Source of the DNA: Gordonia namibiensis NBRC 108229
Lineage (GTDB): Bacteria > Actinomycetota > Actinomycetes > Mycobacteriales > Mycobacteriaceae
Length of the DNA stretch: 64,000 nt
Assembly (NCBI RefSeq): GCF_000298235.1
Contig: NZ_BAHE01000001.1
Coordinates: forward strand, 1 to 64,000
Direction of reading: 5' to 3'
This document shows positions 19,444 through 29,825 of the stretch, one piece after another. The translations under genes and the position numbers were made by a program. The first letter of the stretch is position 1, and every line of letters starts with the position of its first letter. The notes below the pieces were generated by a model. The model worked only from the letters and a program-made list of their open reading frames with translations, made no database searches and was not told the DNA's origin.

Positions 19444-20336
19444 GCGACAGGTTCGGATCACTGCCCTTTTCACAATCTCGTACGGGTTCCGCTCTCGGCC
19501 CCAGATCCTCTTTCGGCGCGGACATCTCGTCGTTCACCGAATTCCTGCGGATGCACGCGCCCGAGCAGCTTCCGCAGGCTCAGGTTGATCGCGTGGGGTC
19601 CTTCGCGGGTGGCGCCGACGGCGCCGGAGACATCCCGCACGGCACGACGATCGTCGCCGTGTCGTACCCGGGTGGCGTGATCCTTGCCGGGGATCGTCGC
19701 GCCACCATGGGCAACCTGATCGCGACGCGGGACGTCAAGAAGGTCTACATCACCGACGAGTACTCGGCGGCCGGCATTGCCGGCACCGCGGGTATCGCGA
19801 TCGAGATGGTGCGGCTCTTCGCCGTCGAACTCGAGCACTACGAGAAGATCGAAGGCATCCCACTCACTCTCGACGGCAAGGTCAGCCGACTCGCGAGCAT
19901 GGTCCGGGGCAACCTCGGCGCGGCCCTCCAGGGTCTCGCCGCGATCCCGTTGCTCGTCGGCTACGACATCGATCACGACGACCCGACCGAGCGCGGCCGG
20001 ATCTTCAGCTTCGACGTCGCGGGTGACCGTCACGAGGAGTTCGGCGGGTACACGGCCATCGGTTCCGGTTCGGTGTTCGCGAAGTCGTCGCTGAAAAAGC
20101 TCTACCGCTCCGATCTGACCGCCGGTGAGGCGCTCGCCATCGCGGTGGAGTCCCTGTACGACGCCGCCGACGACGACTCCGCCACCGGCGGACCCGACCT
20201 GGTCCGCAAGATCTTCCCGATGGCCGCGGTCGTCGACGCACAAGGTGCTCGGGAGGTGGACGCGACGGAGATCGAAGATGCGGCGCGGGCCGTCGTCGAA
20301 CGCCGTACCGCCGAGCACGAGGGAGGTGCCCGATGA
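19440..20336 (+). CDS. prcB: 20S proteasome beta subunit
   Basis: The 298-residue precursor forms the catalytic beta rings of the proteasome. The motif [13 protein letters not shown] puts the autocatalytic cleavage before Thr69, leaving a 68-residue propeptide, typical of actinobacterial PrcB. The mature part has the conserved GDRRAT stretch with the general-base lysine region (DVKKVY) beyond it. The gene starts at a GTG overlapping the pup stop and overlaps prcA by four bases, so subunit synthesis is coupled. Confidence 0.97.
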   Translation: MSDRFGSLPFSQSRTGSALGPRSSFGADISSFTEFLRMHAPEQLPQAQVDRVGSFAGGADGAGDIPHGTTIVAVSYPGGVILAGDRRATMGNLIATRDVKKVYITDEYSAAGIAGTAGIAIEMVRLFAVELEHYEKIEGIPLTLDGKVSRLASMVRGNLGAALQGLAAIPLLVGYDIDHDDPTERGRIFSFDVAGDRHEEFGGYTAIGSGSVFAKSSLKKLYRSDLTAGEALAIAVESLYDAADDDSATGGPDLVRKIFPMAAVVDAQGAREVDATEIEDAARAVVERRTAEHEGGAR

Positions 20337-21136
20337 CCTTCCCGTATTACGCCAGTGCCGAGCAGATCATGCGAGATCGCTCGGAGCTCGCACGCAAAGG
20401 CATCGCACGTGGTCGTTCGGTGGTCATCCTGACCTACGCCGACGGCGTGCTGTTCGTCGCGGAGAACCCGTCGAACACCCTCCGCAAGACCAGCGAGATC
20501 TACGACCGCATCGGTTTCGCCGCGGTGGGCAAGTACAACGAGTTCGAGAGTCTGCGCAAGGCCGGCATCCAGCTCGCCGACATGCGTGGTTACAGCTACG
20601 ACCGCGCCGACGTGTCCGGTCTGTCGCTCGCCAACACCTACGCCAACGCCCTGGGCAGCGTCTTCACCGAGCAGGCCAAGCCGTTCGAGGTGGAGCTGTG
20701 CGTGGCCGAGGTCGCCCGTGCGGGCAAGCCGAAACCGTCTCAGCTGTACCGGATCTCCTACGACGGCTCGATCACCGACGAGACCCGGTTCCTGGTGATG
20801 GGCGGCGCGACCGAACCCATCGCGGCGGCTCTCAAGGAGAGCTACGCGCCCGACATGGCGCTCGCCGAGGCGATCGGGGTCGCGGTCAAGGCGCTCGCCA
20901 CCCCGGCCGACTCCGGCAACGGCGCCCCGGCGTCGCCGCGGGAGCTGTCCGCCGGCGACCTCGAGGTCGCGATTCTCGACCGCAACCGGCCGCGACGGGC
21001 GTTCAAGCGCCTGACCTCTGCCGCGGTCGAGGAGCTCCTGCCGACCGCCGAGACCCCAGCCGCCGACGCCGCGACGACGGAGACCGGGGCGGACGACACC
21101 ACCTCCGGCGGGGACACTTCCGACGGATCGAATTAG
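20333..21136 (+). CDS. prcA: 20S proteasome alpha subunit
   Basis: The 267-residue protein forms the outer gating rings of the 20S core, to which the Mpa hexamer docks. It begins [23 protein letters not shown], the N-terminal gate and first helix, and has the alpha-type [15 protein letters not shown] strand without a catalytic threonine. The C-terminal 30 residues are Ala/Thr/Asp-rich and probably disordered. The ATG overlaps the prcB stop. A 14-base stem-loop lies just after the stop, before pafA. Confidence 0.96.
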   Translation: MTFPYYASAEQIMRDRSELARKGIARGRSVVILTYADGVLFVAENPSNTLRKTSEIYDRIGFAAVGKYNEFESLRKAGIQLADMRGYSYDRADVSGLSLANTYANALGSVFTEQAKPFEVELCVAEVARAGKPKPSQLYRISYDGSITDETRFLVMGGATEPIAAALKESYAPDMALAEAIGVAVKALATPADSGNGAPASPRELSAGDLEVAILDRNRPRRAFKRLTSAAVEELLPTAETPAADAATTETGADDTTSGGDTSDGSN

Positions 21137-21148
21137 AACGCGACGACG

Positions 21149-21184
21149 CGCGGTCGACCGGGCTCTTCTTCCCGGTCGACCGCG
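21149..21184 (+). terminator. stem-loop between prcA and pafA
   Basis: CGCGGTCGACCGGG and CCCGGTCGACCGCG form a perfect 14-base stem with an eight-base pyrimidine-rich loop (CTCTTCTT), 12 bases after the prcA stop. It would separate the pup-prcBA transcript from pafA, which has its own start signal 12 bases later. Confidence 0.7.
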
Positions 21185-21195
21185 GGTTCCGCGAG

Positions 21196-21201
21196 TAGGG
21201 T
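21196..21201 (+). promoter_or_regulatory. leaderless-type -10 box (TAGGGT)
   Basis: TAGGGT lies seven bases before the pafA GTG at 21209 and directly after the prcA stem-loop. It suggests a separate leaderless pafA transcript. Confidence 0.5.
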
Positions 21202-21208
21202 TGGTCAA

Positions 21209-22567
21209 GTGCAGCGACGAATCATGGGCATCGAGACCGAATTCGGTGTCACGTGCACCTTCCACGGCCATCGGCGCCTCAGCCCTGACGAGGTGGCGCG
21301 GTATCTGTTCCGCCGCGTCGTGTCGTGGGGCCGCTCTTCGAACGTCTTCCTGCAGAACGGCGCACGCCTCTACCTCGACGTCGGGTCGCATCCCGAGTAC
21401 GCGACGGCCGAGTGCGACAGCCTCATCCAGCTGATCAACCACGACCGCGCCGGTGAACTCGTCCTCGAGGACCTGCTCGTAGACGCGGAGCAGCGTCTCG
21501 CCGACGAGGGTATCGGCGGCGATATCTACCTGTTCAAGAACAACACCGACTCCGCGGGCAACTCCTACGGCTGCCACGAGAACTACCTCGTCGTCCGCGC
21601 GGGGGAGTTCTCCCGGATCTCCGATGTCCTCCTGCCGTTCCTGGTGACCCGGCAGCTGATCTGCGGCGCGGGCAAGGTGCTGCAGACCCCGAAGGCGGCC
21701 ACCTTCTGCCTGTCGCAGCGTGCCGAGCACATCTGGGAGGGCGTCTCCTCGGCCACGACCCGTTCGCGTCCGATCATCAACACCCGCGACGAGCCGCACG
21801 CCGACGCCGAGAAGTACCGGCGTCTGCACGTCATCGTCGGCGACTCGAACATGTCCGAGATGACCACCCTGCTGAAGGTCGGTTCGGCGGCGCTGGTGCT
21901 CGAGATGATCGAGGCCGGTGTGGCGTTCCGGGACTTCGCCCTGGACAACCCGATCCGCGCCATCCGTGAGGTCAGCCACGATCCCACCGGTCGGCGCCCC
22001 GTGCGTCTCGCCGGCGGCCGGCAGGCCAGTGCTCTCGACATCCAGCGCGAGTACCACGCACGTGCGGTCGAGCACCTCACCAACCGGCGTCCCGATCCCG
22101 AGATGGACATGGTCGTCGATCTGTGGGGCCGCATGCTCGATGCGGTCGAGGCGGACGACTTCGCGAAGGTCGACACCGAGATCGACTGGGTCATCAAGCG
22201 CAAGCTGTTCCAGCGCTACCAGGACAAATACTCGATGGAGCTGTCGGATCCGAAGATCGCGCAGCTCGACCTCGCCTTCCACGACATCAAGCGCGGACGC
22301 GGTGTGTTCGACGTCCTGATGCGCAAGGGTCTCGTGGCCCGCGCGACCACCGACGAGGCCATCAAGACCGCCGTCAACGAGCCGCCGCAAACCACCCGCG
22401 CCAAGCTCCGGGGTGACTTCATCTCGGCGGCACAGAAGGCCGGACGCGACTTCACCGTCGACTGGGTCCACCTCAAGCTGAACGACCAGGCCCAGCGCAC
22501 CGTGCTGTGCAAGGACCCGTTCCGCAGCGTCGACGAGCGGGTCGACCGGCTGATCGCATCCATGTGA
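21209..22567 (+). CDS. pafA: Pup-protein ligase
   Basis: The 452-residue enzyme phosphorylates the C-terminal glutamate of deamidated Pup and joins it to a substrate lysine. It has the glutamine-synthetase-like start [14 protein letters not shown] with the metal-binding glutamates. The conserved [25 protein letters not shown] and [10 protein letters not shown] stretches are shared with Dop, but it lacks Dop's inserted loop. The length matches PafA (about 452). A GTG start is supported by the -10 box upstream. pafB follows after 45 bases with its own promoter. Confidence 0.97.
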   Translation: MQRRIMGIETEFGVTCTFHGHRRLSPDEVARYLFRRVVSWGRSSNVFLQNGARLYLDVGSHPEYATAECDSLIQLINHDRAGELVLEDLLVDAEQRLADEGIGGDIYLFKNNTDSAGNSYGCHENYLVVRAGEFSRISDVLLPFLVTRQLICGAGKVLQTPKAATFCLSQRAEHIWEGVSSATTRSRPIINTRDEPHADAEKYRRLHVIVGDSNMSEMTTLLKVGSAALVLEMIEAGVAFRDFALDNPIRAIREVSHDPTGRRPVRLAGGRQASALDIQREYHARAVEHLTNRRPDPEMDMVVDLWGRMLDAVEADDFAKVDTEIDWVIKRKLFQRYQDKYSMELSDPKIAQLDLAFHDIKRGRGVFDVLMRKGLVARATTDEAIKTAVNEPPQTTRAKLRGDFISAAQKAGRDFTVDWVHLKLNDQAQRTVLCKDPFRSVDERVDRLIASM

Positions 22568-22600
22568 GCGAGCCTCCGCACCGCCCGATCGGCGAGGATC

Positions 22601-22606
22601 TAACCT
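22601..22606 (+). promoter_or_regulatory. leaderless-type -10 box (TAACCT)
   Basis: TAACCT lies six bases before the pafB GTG at 22613, so pafBC can be transcribed independently of pafA. Confidence 0.55.
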
Positions 22607-22612
22607 GACGCA

Positions 22613-23605
22613 GTGGCCACTCCCAAAGTCGAGCGACTGCTCAATCTGGTGATCTGTCTGCTGTGGACGAAGCAGTACGTCACCGCCGATTACATCCGAC
22701 GCAACGTCGCCGGTTATCAGGACGGCGACAAGTCCGACGAGGCGTTCAACCGGATGTTCGAGCGCGACAAGAACGAACTGCGCGACCTCGGCATCCCGCT
22801 GGTCACCGGGCGATCGCCGATGGCGGCGGGCGCCGAGGGATACCGCATCGACCGCGACACCTACGAGCTGCCGGACATCTCCCTGGACTCCGACGAGGCC
22901 GCCGCGATCGCCATGGCTGCCGCGCTCTGGGACACCCCGGAGGTCTCCACGCTGTCGCAGACCGCGATCCTCAAACTCCGCGCCGCGGGCCTCGACGTCC
23001 GCTCCGAGGACGACCTCGGCATCACCGCGGGCGGTTCGACGCGGTCGATGGGGTCCGAGCAGGTCATCGCCGGACTCCTCGGCGCGATCCAGGTCAAGCG
23101 CGCAGTCGAGTTCACCCATCGGTCGTCGGCGACCGCGACCCCGGCCGTCCGCCGGGTCGAGCCTTGGGGAGTGGTGTCCCATCGTGGCCGCTGGTACGTC
23201 GTCGGACACGACCTGGACCGAGCCGCCACGCGTACCTTCCGTCTGTCGCGCATCTCGTTGGTGACACCGGTCGGACCCGCCGACGCCGTCGACGTGCCCG
23301 CCGGCACCGACCTCCAGCAGATCGTGTCCGCGGCGGTCGATTCCGCGGCGGGCACCGACGGTCGCACCGCGCGCATCTGGGTGGCCGCGGGCCGGGCCGC
23401 CGGACTCCGCCGGGCCGCGACCGCCTCCGAACCGGGTGACCTCGACGGTGAGGCGGGCGACGTGTTGACCCTCGACATCCACTCGCTGTCCGCGGTGGCG
23501 CGCATGGTGTTGGGCGTGGGTCGGGACGCCGTCGTCCTCGATCCGCCGGAGCTGCGCGAGCTCGTGATCGCCGGCCTCGACCGGCTGGCAGGGGTGAGTG
23601 CCTGA
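22613..23605 (+). CDS. pafB: WYL-domain transcription factor subunit PafB
   Basis: The 330-residue protein has an N-terminal winged helix-turn-helix (about 1-70, LNLVICLLWTKQYVTADYIRRN) and a central WYL domain (about 140-235; GRWYVVGHDLDRAATRTFRLSRI contains the WYL-type sensor motif). A WCX-like extension follows. In mycobacteria PafB and PafC act together as a LexA-independent activator of the DNA-damage response, not in pupylation itself. The GTG start is set by a TAACCT box six bases upstream. Its TGA overlaps the pafC ATG. Confidence 0.94.
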   Translation: MATPKVERLLNLVICLLWTKQYVTADYIRRNVAGYQDGDKSDEAFNRMFERDKNELRDLGIPLVTGRSPMAAGAEGYRIDRDTYELPDISLDSDEAAAIAMAAALWDTPEVSTLSQTAILKLRAAGLDVRSEDDLGITAGGSTRSMGSEQVIAGLLGAIQVKRAVEFTHRSSATATPAVRRVEPWGVVSHRGRWYVVGHDLDRAATRTFRLSRISLVTPVGPADAVDVPAGTDLQQIVSAAVDSAAGTDGRTARIWVAAGRAAGLRRAATASEPGDLDGEAGDVLTLDIHSLSAVARMVLGVGRDAVVLDPPELRELVIAGLDRLAGVSA

Positions 23606-24573
23606 TGGCCGGTGCACAACCGTCGCGTCTCAATCGACTGCTGGCGATGGTCCCGTACTTCCAGGCCCGCCGCGGCATCTCGATCGAGCAGGCCGCGCGC
23701 GAGCTCGGCGTGACCCAGTCGCAGCTCACCAAGGATCTCGAGCTGCTGTTCGTCTGCGGGCTCCCGGGTTATTACCCCGACGATCTGATCGAACTCGAGT
23801 TCAGCGAGGGTTTCGTCAGCGTCGGCTTCACCGCGGGCATGGACCGCCCGTTGCGGCTCACGACCGTCGAGGCCAGCACCCTGCTCGTGGCACTGCGCGC
23901 TCTGGTGGAGACGCCCGGTGTGGTCGACGTGACCGCCGCGCGGCGGGCGATCGCCAAGATCGAGGAGGCGGTCGGGGCGACCGCCGTGCCGGGCCTGTCC
24001 TCCGGCGCCGAGACCGACACGACGCCGGGGGAGAACCCGACCTTCACCACCGTTCGCGAAGCCGTCCGCCGAGGACGTGCGCTCCAACTGAGCTACTACT
24101 CGGCGAGCCGGGACAGCGTCACCGAACGCGTCGTCGACCCCATCCGCCTGCAGGTGATGGACCAGCACACCTACCTCGAGGCGTGGTGTCGCATGGCCGA
24201 GGGCGTACGTCTGTTCCGCTTCGATCGCATCGACACCGCCGTCGCACTCGACGAACCGAGCAACCCGCCGGCCGAGGCCGAGTCGTCGTCGCAATCGGTG
24301 CTGGTCCCCGAGAACCCGGATCTGCCCGCGGTCGAACTCGAGATCGACCCGGATCACCTGTGGATCCTCGACTACTACCCGGTGGAACCGACCACGTCGA
24401 TCGACGACCGCGAGCCGGACGAACCGGTGCGCGCCCGCATGGTCTACGGCTCACCCGAATGGCTGACCCGGTTCCTGCTGGGCTTCGGCGGCTCGGTCCG
24501 CGTCGTCGACGACCAGAAGGTCGCGACTGCGGTGGTCGAGTCGGCGGCGAGCGCGCGCGAACGCTACCGCTGA
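23605..24573 (+). CDS. pafC: WYL-domain transcription factor subunit PafC
   Basis: The 322-residue partner of PafB has a winged helix (about 5-70, LLAMVPYFQARRGISIEQAARELGVTQSQL) and a WYL domain (about 140-215, with YLEAWCRMAEGVRLFRFDRI). A C-terminal WCX domain follows. The ATG shares its A with the last base of the pafB stop (TGATG), so the two chains are translationally coupled, fitting a heterodimer. tatA follows 74 bases downstream with its own -10-like box (TAGCAT, about 24606). Confidence 0.93.
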   Translation: MAGAQPSRLNRLLAMVPYFQARRGISIEQAARELGVTQSQLTKDLELLFVCGLPGYYPDDLIELEFSEGFVSVGFTAGMDRPLRLTTVEASTLLVALRALVETPGVVDVTAARRAIAKIEEAVGATAVPGLSSGAETDTTPGENPTFTTVREAVRRGRALQLSYYSASRDSVTERVVDPIRLQVMDQHTYLEAWCRMAEGVRLFRFDRIDTAVALDEPSNPPAEAESSSQSVLVPENPDLPAVELEIDPDHLWILDYYPVEPTTSIDDREPDEPVRARMVYGSPEWLTRFLLGFGGSVRVVDDQKVATAVVESAASARERYR

Positions 24574-24647
24574 CCGGGCGGTCCACCGCCCTCGGACGAC
24601 TCGGGTAGCATTGGACACGGTCTGGATCCGATCTGAAGGGTGATCTC

Positions 24648-24911
24648 ATGGGCTTCACTTCGTGGTGGCACTGGGCGATTGTCGCCGTCGTGCTGCTGAT
24701 CCTGTTCGGCTCGAAGAAGCTGCCGGACGCCGCCCGAGGTCTCGGACAGTCGCTGCGCATCTTCAAGAGCGAGGTCAAGGAGATGCAGAAGGACGACAAG
24801 CCGGCCGACACCGCACCGGCATCGCCCGACGCCCCGCAGCGGGAACTCCCGTCGGCTGACAACACCCAGCCGGGCACGTCGTCGAACGCCGACGCCAAGA
24901 AATCGGCTTAG
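24648..24911 (+). CDS. tatA: Sec-independent protein translocase subunit TatA
   Basis: The 87-residue protein has one N-terminal membrane helix ([16 protein letters not shown], about 5-20), the [14 protein letters not shown] hinge and amphipathic helix (about 19-45), and a charged, disordered tail. This is the pore-forming TatA pattern for export of folded proteins. An AAGGGTGA site precedes the ATG. tatC starts 20 bases after the stop, and the two form an operon with helY, as in mycobacteria. Confidence 0.95.
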   Translation: MGFTSWWHWAIVAVVLLILFGSKKLPDAARGLGQSLRIFKSEVKEMQKDDKPADTAPASPDAPQRELPSADNTQPGTSSNADAKKSA

Positions 24912-24931
24912 GGGCGCGTCGGAGAATCCGA

Positions 24932-25906
24932 GTGCGCATCCCCTTCGACCCCCGATACCGCAAGCGCAAACTCAATCCCGACGGCACGATGTCGTTGGTC
25001 GAGCACCTCTATGAGTTGCGCACCAGAATGGTCATCTCGCTGCTGGCGATCGTGGCCACGACGGTTCTCGGGTTCATCTGGTACAGCCACGGCTTCCTGG
25101 GAATCCCGTCGCTCGGTGACATGCTGCGCGGGCCGTACTGCGACCTGCCGGCCTCGAGCCGTGCCACGCTGACCGCCGACGACTCCTGCCGTCTGCTCGC
25201 GACCGGTCCGTTCGACCAGTTCATGCTGCGACTCAAGGTCGCGCTCACCGCCGGTGTCGTACTGGCGTGCCCGGTGTGGATCTATCAGACCTGGCAGTTC
25301 ATCACCCCCGGCCTGCACCAGAACGAGCGCCGCTACGGCATCGCCTTCGTCACGGTCGCGACCACGCTCTTCGTCGCCGGTGCCGTTCTGGCGTACCTGG
25401 TCGTCGCGAAGGCCTTCGACTTCCTGTTGACCGTCGGCAACGAGGTCCAGGTGACCGCGCTCGCCGGCGACCAGTACTTCGGCTTCATGATCAACGTGCT
25501 GGTCATCTTCGGTGTCAGCTTCGAGCTGCCCCTGTTGATCATCGCGCTCAACCTCGTCGGCGTGCTGACCTACGACCGCCTCAAGAAGTGGCGGCGCGGC
25601 CTGATCTTCGCGGTCTTCGTCTTCGCCGCCATCGTCACCCCGGGCCAGGATCCGTTCACCATGCTGGCTCTGGCGATCGCACTGACCGTCCTGCTGGAGT
25701 TCTCCATCCAGTTCGCCCGCATCGTCGACAAGCGTCGGGGCAAGCGGGCGCCGAGCTGGGCCGGACTCTCCGACGACGAGGCCAGCCCGTTGCCGCCGAC
25801 CCGTCCCGTCTCGCCGCCGTCGCCGGTCGCGACCTCTGCTGCGGGCAGCCCGAACGCCACCCGGACCTCGACGCGGGCACGCGAGACATTCGACGACGTC
25901 CTGTGA
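24932..25906 (+). CDS. tatC: Sec-independent protein translocase subunit TatC
   Basis: The 324-residue inner-membrane protein is the Tat signal-peptide receptor. The cytosolic N-terminus carries the conserved [14 protein letters not shown] motif (about 17-30), followed by six hydrophobic segments ending near residue 260. The proline/serine-rich tail of about 60 residues is longer than in enterobacterial TatC and usual for Mycobacteriales. The GTG start fits the operon spacing. The last bases overlap the helY GTG (GTGA), coupling the two. Confidence 0.95.
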   Translation: MRIPFDPRYRKRKLNPDGTMSLVEHLYELRTRMVISLLAIVATTVLGFIWYSHGFLGIPSLGDMLRGPYCDLPASSRATLTADDSCRLLATGPFDQFMLRLKVALTAGVVLACPVWIYQTWQFITPGLHQNERRYGIAFVTVATTLFVAGAVLAYLVVAKAFDFLLTVGNEVQVTALAGDQYFGFMINVLVIFGVSFELPLLIIALNLVGVLTYDRLKKWRRGLIFAVFVFAAIVTPGQDPFTMLALAIALTVLLEFSIQFARIVDKRRGKRAPSWAGLSDDEASPLPPTRPVSPPSPVATSAAGSPNATRTSTRARETFDDVL

Positions 25907-28731
25907 GTCAACTCGACGCATTCACCTCGCGGCTGGACTTCGGACTCGATCCGTTCCAGCGTCGTGCCTGCGAGGCACTCGAAGCCGGTCACGGCGTCCT
26001 GGTCTGCGCACCGACCGGTGCGGGCAAGACGATCGTCGGCGAGTTCGCGGTGCACCTCGCGCTCGCGGGCGGTACCAAGTGCTTCTACACGACCCCGATC
26101 AAGGCCCTGAGCAACCAGAAGTACGCCGACCTCGCGGCCGTCCACGGTCACGAGTCCGTCGGCCTGCTCACCGGCGACAGCTCCATCAACCCGGACGCGC
26201 CGATCGTCGTGATGACGACCGAGGTCGTGCGCAACATGATCTACGCCGAGTCCCGCGCCCTCGACGGACTGTCGCATGTGGTGATGGACGAGGTGCACTT
26301 CCTCGCCGACCGCTTCCGCGGTGCGGTCTGGGAGGAGGTGATCCTGCACCTCGAACCGTCCGTGCGTGTGGTGAGCCTGTCCGCGACCGTCAGCAACGCC
26401 GAGGAGTTCGGCGACTGGATCCAGACCGTCCGCGGCGACACCTCCGTCATCGTCGACGAGCACCGGCCGGTCCCGCTGTCGCAGCACATGCTGGTCGGCC
26501 AGCGCATGTTCGACCTCTTCGATCCGGCCGATCGCGATCCCGCCGACCGCAAGGGGTCACGTCCGCGGGTCAATCCCGAGCTCAAGCGGCACATCCGTCA
26601 CCGCATCCTGCTCGCCGAAGACGAGCGCGAGTCGTCCCGGGGCCGAGGCCGCCGAGGTGGCGGGGGTCAACCACGACGCCGCGACGGCCGGGGGCCGTTG
26701 CTCTCGCGTCCCAATCTCGTCGGCCGCCTCGACCGTGAGGGGTTGCTGCCCGCGATCGGGTTCATCTTCTCCCGGGCCGGATGCGACGCCGCCCTGGCGC
26801 AGTGTCTGCGGTCGGGTATCGCGCTGTTGACGCCCGAGGAAGCCGCCGAGGTCGACGCCGTCGTCGACCGGCGCCTCACCGAGCTTTCACCCACCGACGC
26901 CGATGTGCTCGGTGTGCAGGAATGGCGCGAAGGTCTCCGCCGCGGCCTGGCGTCGCATCACGCCGGGATGCTCCCGACCTTCCGCCACGCCGTCGAGGAA
27001 CTTTTCGTCCGCGGTCTCGTCCGCATGGTGTTCGCCACGGAGACCCTGGCTCTCGGGATCAACATGCCCGCCCGGTCGGTGGTCCTCGAGCGTCTCGTGA
27101 AGTACAACGGCGAGTCGCATGTCGACCTCACCCCCGGCGAGTTCACCCAGCTGACCGGCCGCGCCGGCCGCCGCGGGATCGACGTCGAGGGCCATGCGGT
27201 CGTGGTGTGGACCCCCGAGGTCGTCCCCGAGGAGGTCGCCGGACTCGCGGGTGCCCGCACGTTCCCGCTGCGCAGTTCGTTCTCGCCGGAGTACAACATG
27301 GCGGTCAATCTGCTCGGCCGGCTCGGTCTCGACGGGGCCCGCGAACTCCTGCACCGGTCGTTCGCACAGTTCCAGGCCGACCGATCGGTCGTCGGGCTGG
27401 CCCGCAAGCTCCACGAATCGCAGCGGGCGCTGCGCAAACTCGACGGCGAGCTGGCCCGCGCCGCCGAAGCGCGGGGTCTGGAGCCCGGGGGAGTCGACGC
27501 CACCGGAGAACCAGCAGTGGGCGACGCGGAGGCGTACGCAGGGTTCCTCGGTTACGTCACGCTCCGTGAGGACATCCGGCGCCGTGAACGAGACCTCAAG
27601 TATCGCAAGCGGATCAACACCGAGGACGCGATCGTCGCCGACCTCGCCGCGCTCAAACGCGGCCACGTCATCGGGGTGCCGGTCGGACGCCACCGCGGTC
27701 TCGCGGTCATCGTCGAGCCGGCCACCCAGGCAGCAGATCCCAAACCGCTGGTGGTCACCGAGGACGCCTGGTGCGGACGAATCGGGCTGCGCGACTTCGT
27801 CAATCCGCCCGAAGTTCTCGGCAACATGCGGTTGCCGAAGAACGCCGACCGCCGGACCGGCCGCGGCCGTCGTGATCTCGCATCGGCGTTGCGCTCCACC
27901 GGGATCGAGATGCCCCGCGGCCGATCCAAGAAGCGCGCCGACGCCGCCGACGATTCCGAACTGGCCGCGATGCGACGCACCCTGCGTGCCCATCCCGCAC
28001 ACCAGATCCCGAACGGCGACGAACTGTTCCGGCTCGCCGAGAAGCGCAACCGACTCCTGCGCGACATTGTCACCGCCGAACGCAGCATCGGTGAGCGGAC
28101 CTCGACGCTCGGTGTCACCTTCGACCACATCGTCGGTGTCCTCAGCGAGCTCGGCTACGTCGAACGCGTCCGCGAGGCCTCCGAATCGACCGGCCACACC
28201 ATGCGGGTGACCGAATCGGGGAAGCTGCTCTCTCGCATCTACAGCGAGAGCGATCTCGTGGTGACCGAATGCATCCGCGCGGGCGTGTGGGACGACCTGT
28301 CGCCGGCCGACCTGGCCGCCGTCGTCGCTGCACTCGTCTATGAGAGCCGCCGTGACAGCTACGGCGGGGTCGACGCGCTCCCCGGGAGCACCTCGCTGCG
28401 CACGGCGATGGCCGCGACCGTCGACATCTGGTCGAAGGTCACCGCGGTCGAGTCGCGCCACCGGGTCAGTCCCACCCGCGAGCCGGACACCGGTTTCTCG
28501 CTCGCGGTGGCGACATGGGCGTCAGGCCGATCGCTCAGCGAGGCGTTGCTCCTCGCGGGTGAACGCGGCCAGCTGCTCTCGCCGGGCGACTTCGTCCGCT
28601 GGAACCGCCAGGTCATCGACCTCCTGGAACAGGTCCGCCTGTGCGTCGGCACCGACACCCGCCTGGGCGGCACCGCGCGATCCGCGGTCAAGGCGATCCG
28701 TCGGGGAGTGGTCGCCGCCGAGCTCGGTTGA
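25903..28731 (+). CDS. helY: DEAD/DEAH-box helicase of the Ski2/Mtr4 type
   Basis: The 942-residue protein resembles mycobacterial HelY (Rv2092c). It has Walker A APTGAGKT (36-43), motif II DEVH (129-132), motif III LSATVSN, motif [16 protein letters not shown] and motif [13 protein letters not shown] long Ski2-like C-terminal region with the DSHCT-type end follows ([21 protein letters not shown]). It probably remodels RNA or RNA-protein complexes in the cytosol. The GTG at 25903 overlaps the tatC stop by four bases; an upstream extension of the frame lies wholly inside tatC. Confidence 0.92.
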   Translation: MSQLDAFTSRLDFGLDPFQRRACEALEAGHGVLVCAPTGAGKTIVGEFAVHLALAGGTKCFYTTPIKALSNQKYADLAAVHGHESVGLLTGDSSINPDAPIVVMTTEVVRNMIYAESRALDGLSHVVMDEVHFLADRFRGAVWEEVILHLEPSVRVVSLSATVSNAEEFGDWIQTVRGDTSVIVDEHRPVPLSQHMLVGQRMFDLFDPADRDPADRKGSRPRVNPELKRHIRHRILLAEDERESSRGRGRRGGGGQPRRRDGRGPLLSRPNLVGRLDREGLLPAIGFIFSRAGCDAALAQCLRSGIALLTPEEAAEVDAVVDRRLTELSPTDADVLGVQEWREGLRRGLASHHAGMLPTFRHAVEELFVRGLVRMVFATETLALGINMPARSVVLERLVKYNGESHVDLTPGEFTQLTGRAGRRGIDVEGHAVVVWTPEVVPEEVAGLAGARTFPLRSSFSPEYNMAVNLLGRLGLDGARELLHRSFAQFQADRSVVGLARKLHESQRALRKLDGELARAAEARGLEPGGVDATGEPAVGDAEAYAGFLGYVTLREDIRRRERDLKYRKRINTEDAIVADLAALKRGHVIGVPVGRHRGLAVIVEPATQAADPKPLVVTEDAWCGRIGLRDFVNPPEVLGNMRLPKNADRRTGRGRRDLASALRSTGIEMPRGRSKKRADAADDSELAAMRRTLRAHPAHQIPNGDELFRLAEKRNRLLRDIVTAERSIGERTSTLGVTFDHIVGVLSELGYVERVREASESTGHTMRVTESGKLLSRIYSESDLVVTECIRAGVWDDLSPADLAAVVAALVYESRRDSYGGVDALPGSTSLRTAMAATVDIWSKVTAVESRHRVSPTREPDTGFSLAVATWASGRSLSEALLLAGERGQLLSPGDFVRWNRQVIDLLEQVRLCVGTDTRLGGTARSAVKAIRRGVVAAELG

Positions 28732-28910
28732 GCCCGTCGGTTCACCAGACGACGCTTCGGCCACCGTGCGCTTGGTTGCCTGATAGTCGTGTGTGCCTGA
28801 GGTAACGTTCATCCCGCATTCGGTGTCGGGGAGGGATGTCCCGGCACTGCCGCGCGACGTCACAGTTCGCCGACACCTCGACGAGGTGGGAGCCGAGTGG
28901 GAGGGGACTC

Positions 28911-29825
28911 ATGACCGACCCGAACAACCCGAATCCGTCCCAGCCCCAGCAGGGCCAGCCCGGCGCCGGCGACAAGACCGAGATCGTGAACACGGGCGGA
29001 TCCCAGCAGGGCGGTTCGCAGGCCGACCCCACGACGATGGCGCCCAACCCCGCCTACGGACAGCCCCAACAGGATCCGAACCAGCAGGCCCCGTACCCGG
29101 CGAATCCTTACCAGCAGAACCCGTATCAGGCTCCCGGATACGCGCCCGGAGCGCAGGCATCAGGGGGTCAGCCGCCCCAGAATCAGCCGACCCAGGTCGG
29201 GTACCCGGGGGTGCAGCCCGGCCAGTACGGACAGCCCGGCGGCCAGCCGGCCTACGGTGCCCCGGACCAGGGCGCGCCCAACTACGGCGGACCCTCGCAG
29301 CCGTACGGTCGGCCCGACCCCGGACAGTACGGTGGCGGACAGTACGGGGCCGGTCAGTACGGTGCCGCCCAGTACGGGACGCCGGGTCAGTACGGTCAGC
29401 AGCCCTACGGCCAGCCGCAGCAGCCACAGCAGGCACCGGGCGTCTCCGGCCAGAACCAGTTCGGCGGACCCGACCAGTTCAGCGGCATGGCGACGCCCAA
29501 ATCGAACAAGACGCTCCGAACCCTGCTGTTCGCCGGGGGCGGTGCGCTGATCGTGATCGCCGCGATCGTCCTCATCACCGCCTTCGTAGCACCCGGCTGG
29601 GCACCGAAGAACCTCGACCAGCAGGCGGCCCAGGACGGCGTCCAGAAGATCCTCACCGAGGACTACCAGGCCAGCGACGTCAGCAACGTGAAATGCCCGT
29701 CCGGTCAGCGCGTCAAGGAAGGCTCATCGTTCACCTGCTCGGTGACCGTCGGCGGACAGGACCAGCAGGTCACCGTCACCTTCATCGACGACGAGGGTCG
29801 CTACGAGGTCTCGCGTCCCAGCTGA
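28911..29825 (+). CDS. DUF4333 membrane protein with Gln/Pro/Gly/Tyr-rich N-terminus (Rv2091c-like)
   Basis: The 304-residue protein starts with a low-complexity cytosolic region (about 1-195) rich in QYG, PYGQPQ and PAYG units. One membrane helix follows (TLLFAGGGALIVIAAIVLITAFVA, about 203-226). The external DUF4333 domain (about 230-304) has two cysteines (VKCPSG, FTCSV) that could form a disulfide. Its place after tatAC-helY matches Rv2091c. No enzymatic role is evident; envelope sensing or scaffolding is a guess. The ATG at 28911 is chosen because it follows a GGGAGGGGA-type site. Confidence 0.8.
   Translation: MTDPNNPNPSQPQQGQPGAGDKTEIVNTGGSQQGGSQADPTTMAPNPAYGQPQQDPNQQAPYPANPYQQNPYQAPGYAPGAQASGGQPPQNQPTQVGYPGVQPGQYGQPGGQPAYGAPDQGAPNYGGPSQPYGRPDPGQYGGGQYGAGQYGAAQYGTPGQYGQQPYGQPQQPQQAPGVSGQNQFGGPDQFSGMATPKSNKTLRTLLFAGGGALIVIAAIVLITAFVAPGWAPKNLDQQAAQDGVQKILTEDYQASDVSNVKCPSGQRVKEGSSFTCSVTVGGQDQQVTVTFIDDEGRYEVSRPS

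Noticed and set aside
25267-25902. N-terminal extension of HelY through tatC
   Set aside because: It is the out-of-frame shadow of tatC. The GTG at 25903 overlaps the tatC stop in the usual GTGA fashion.
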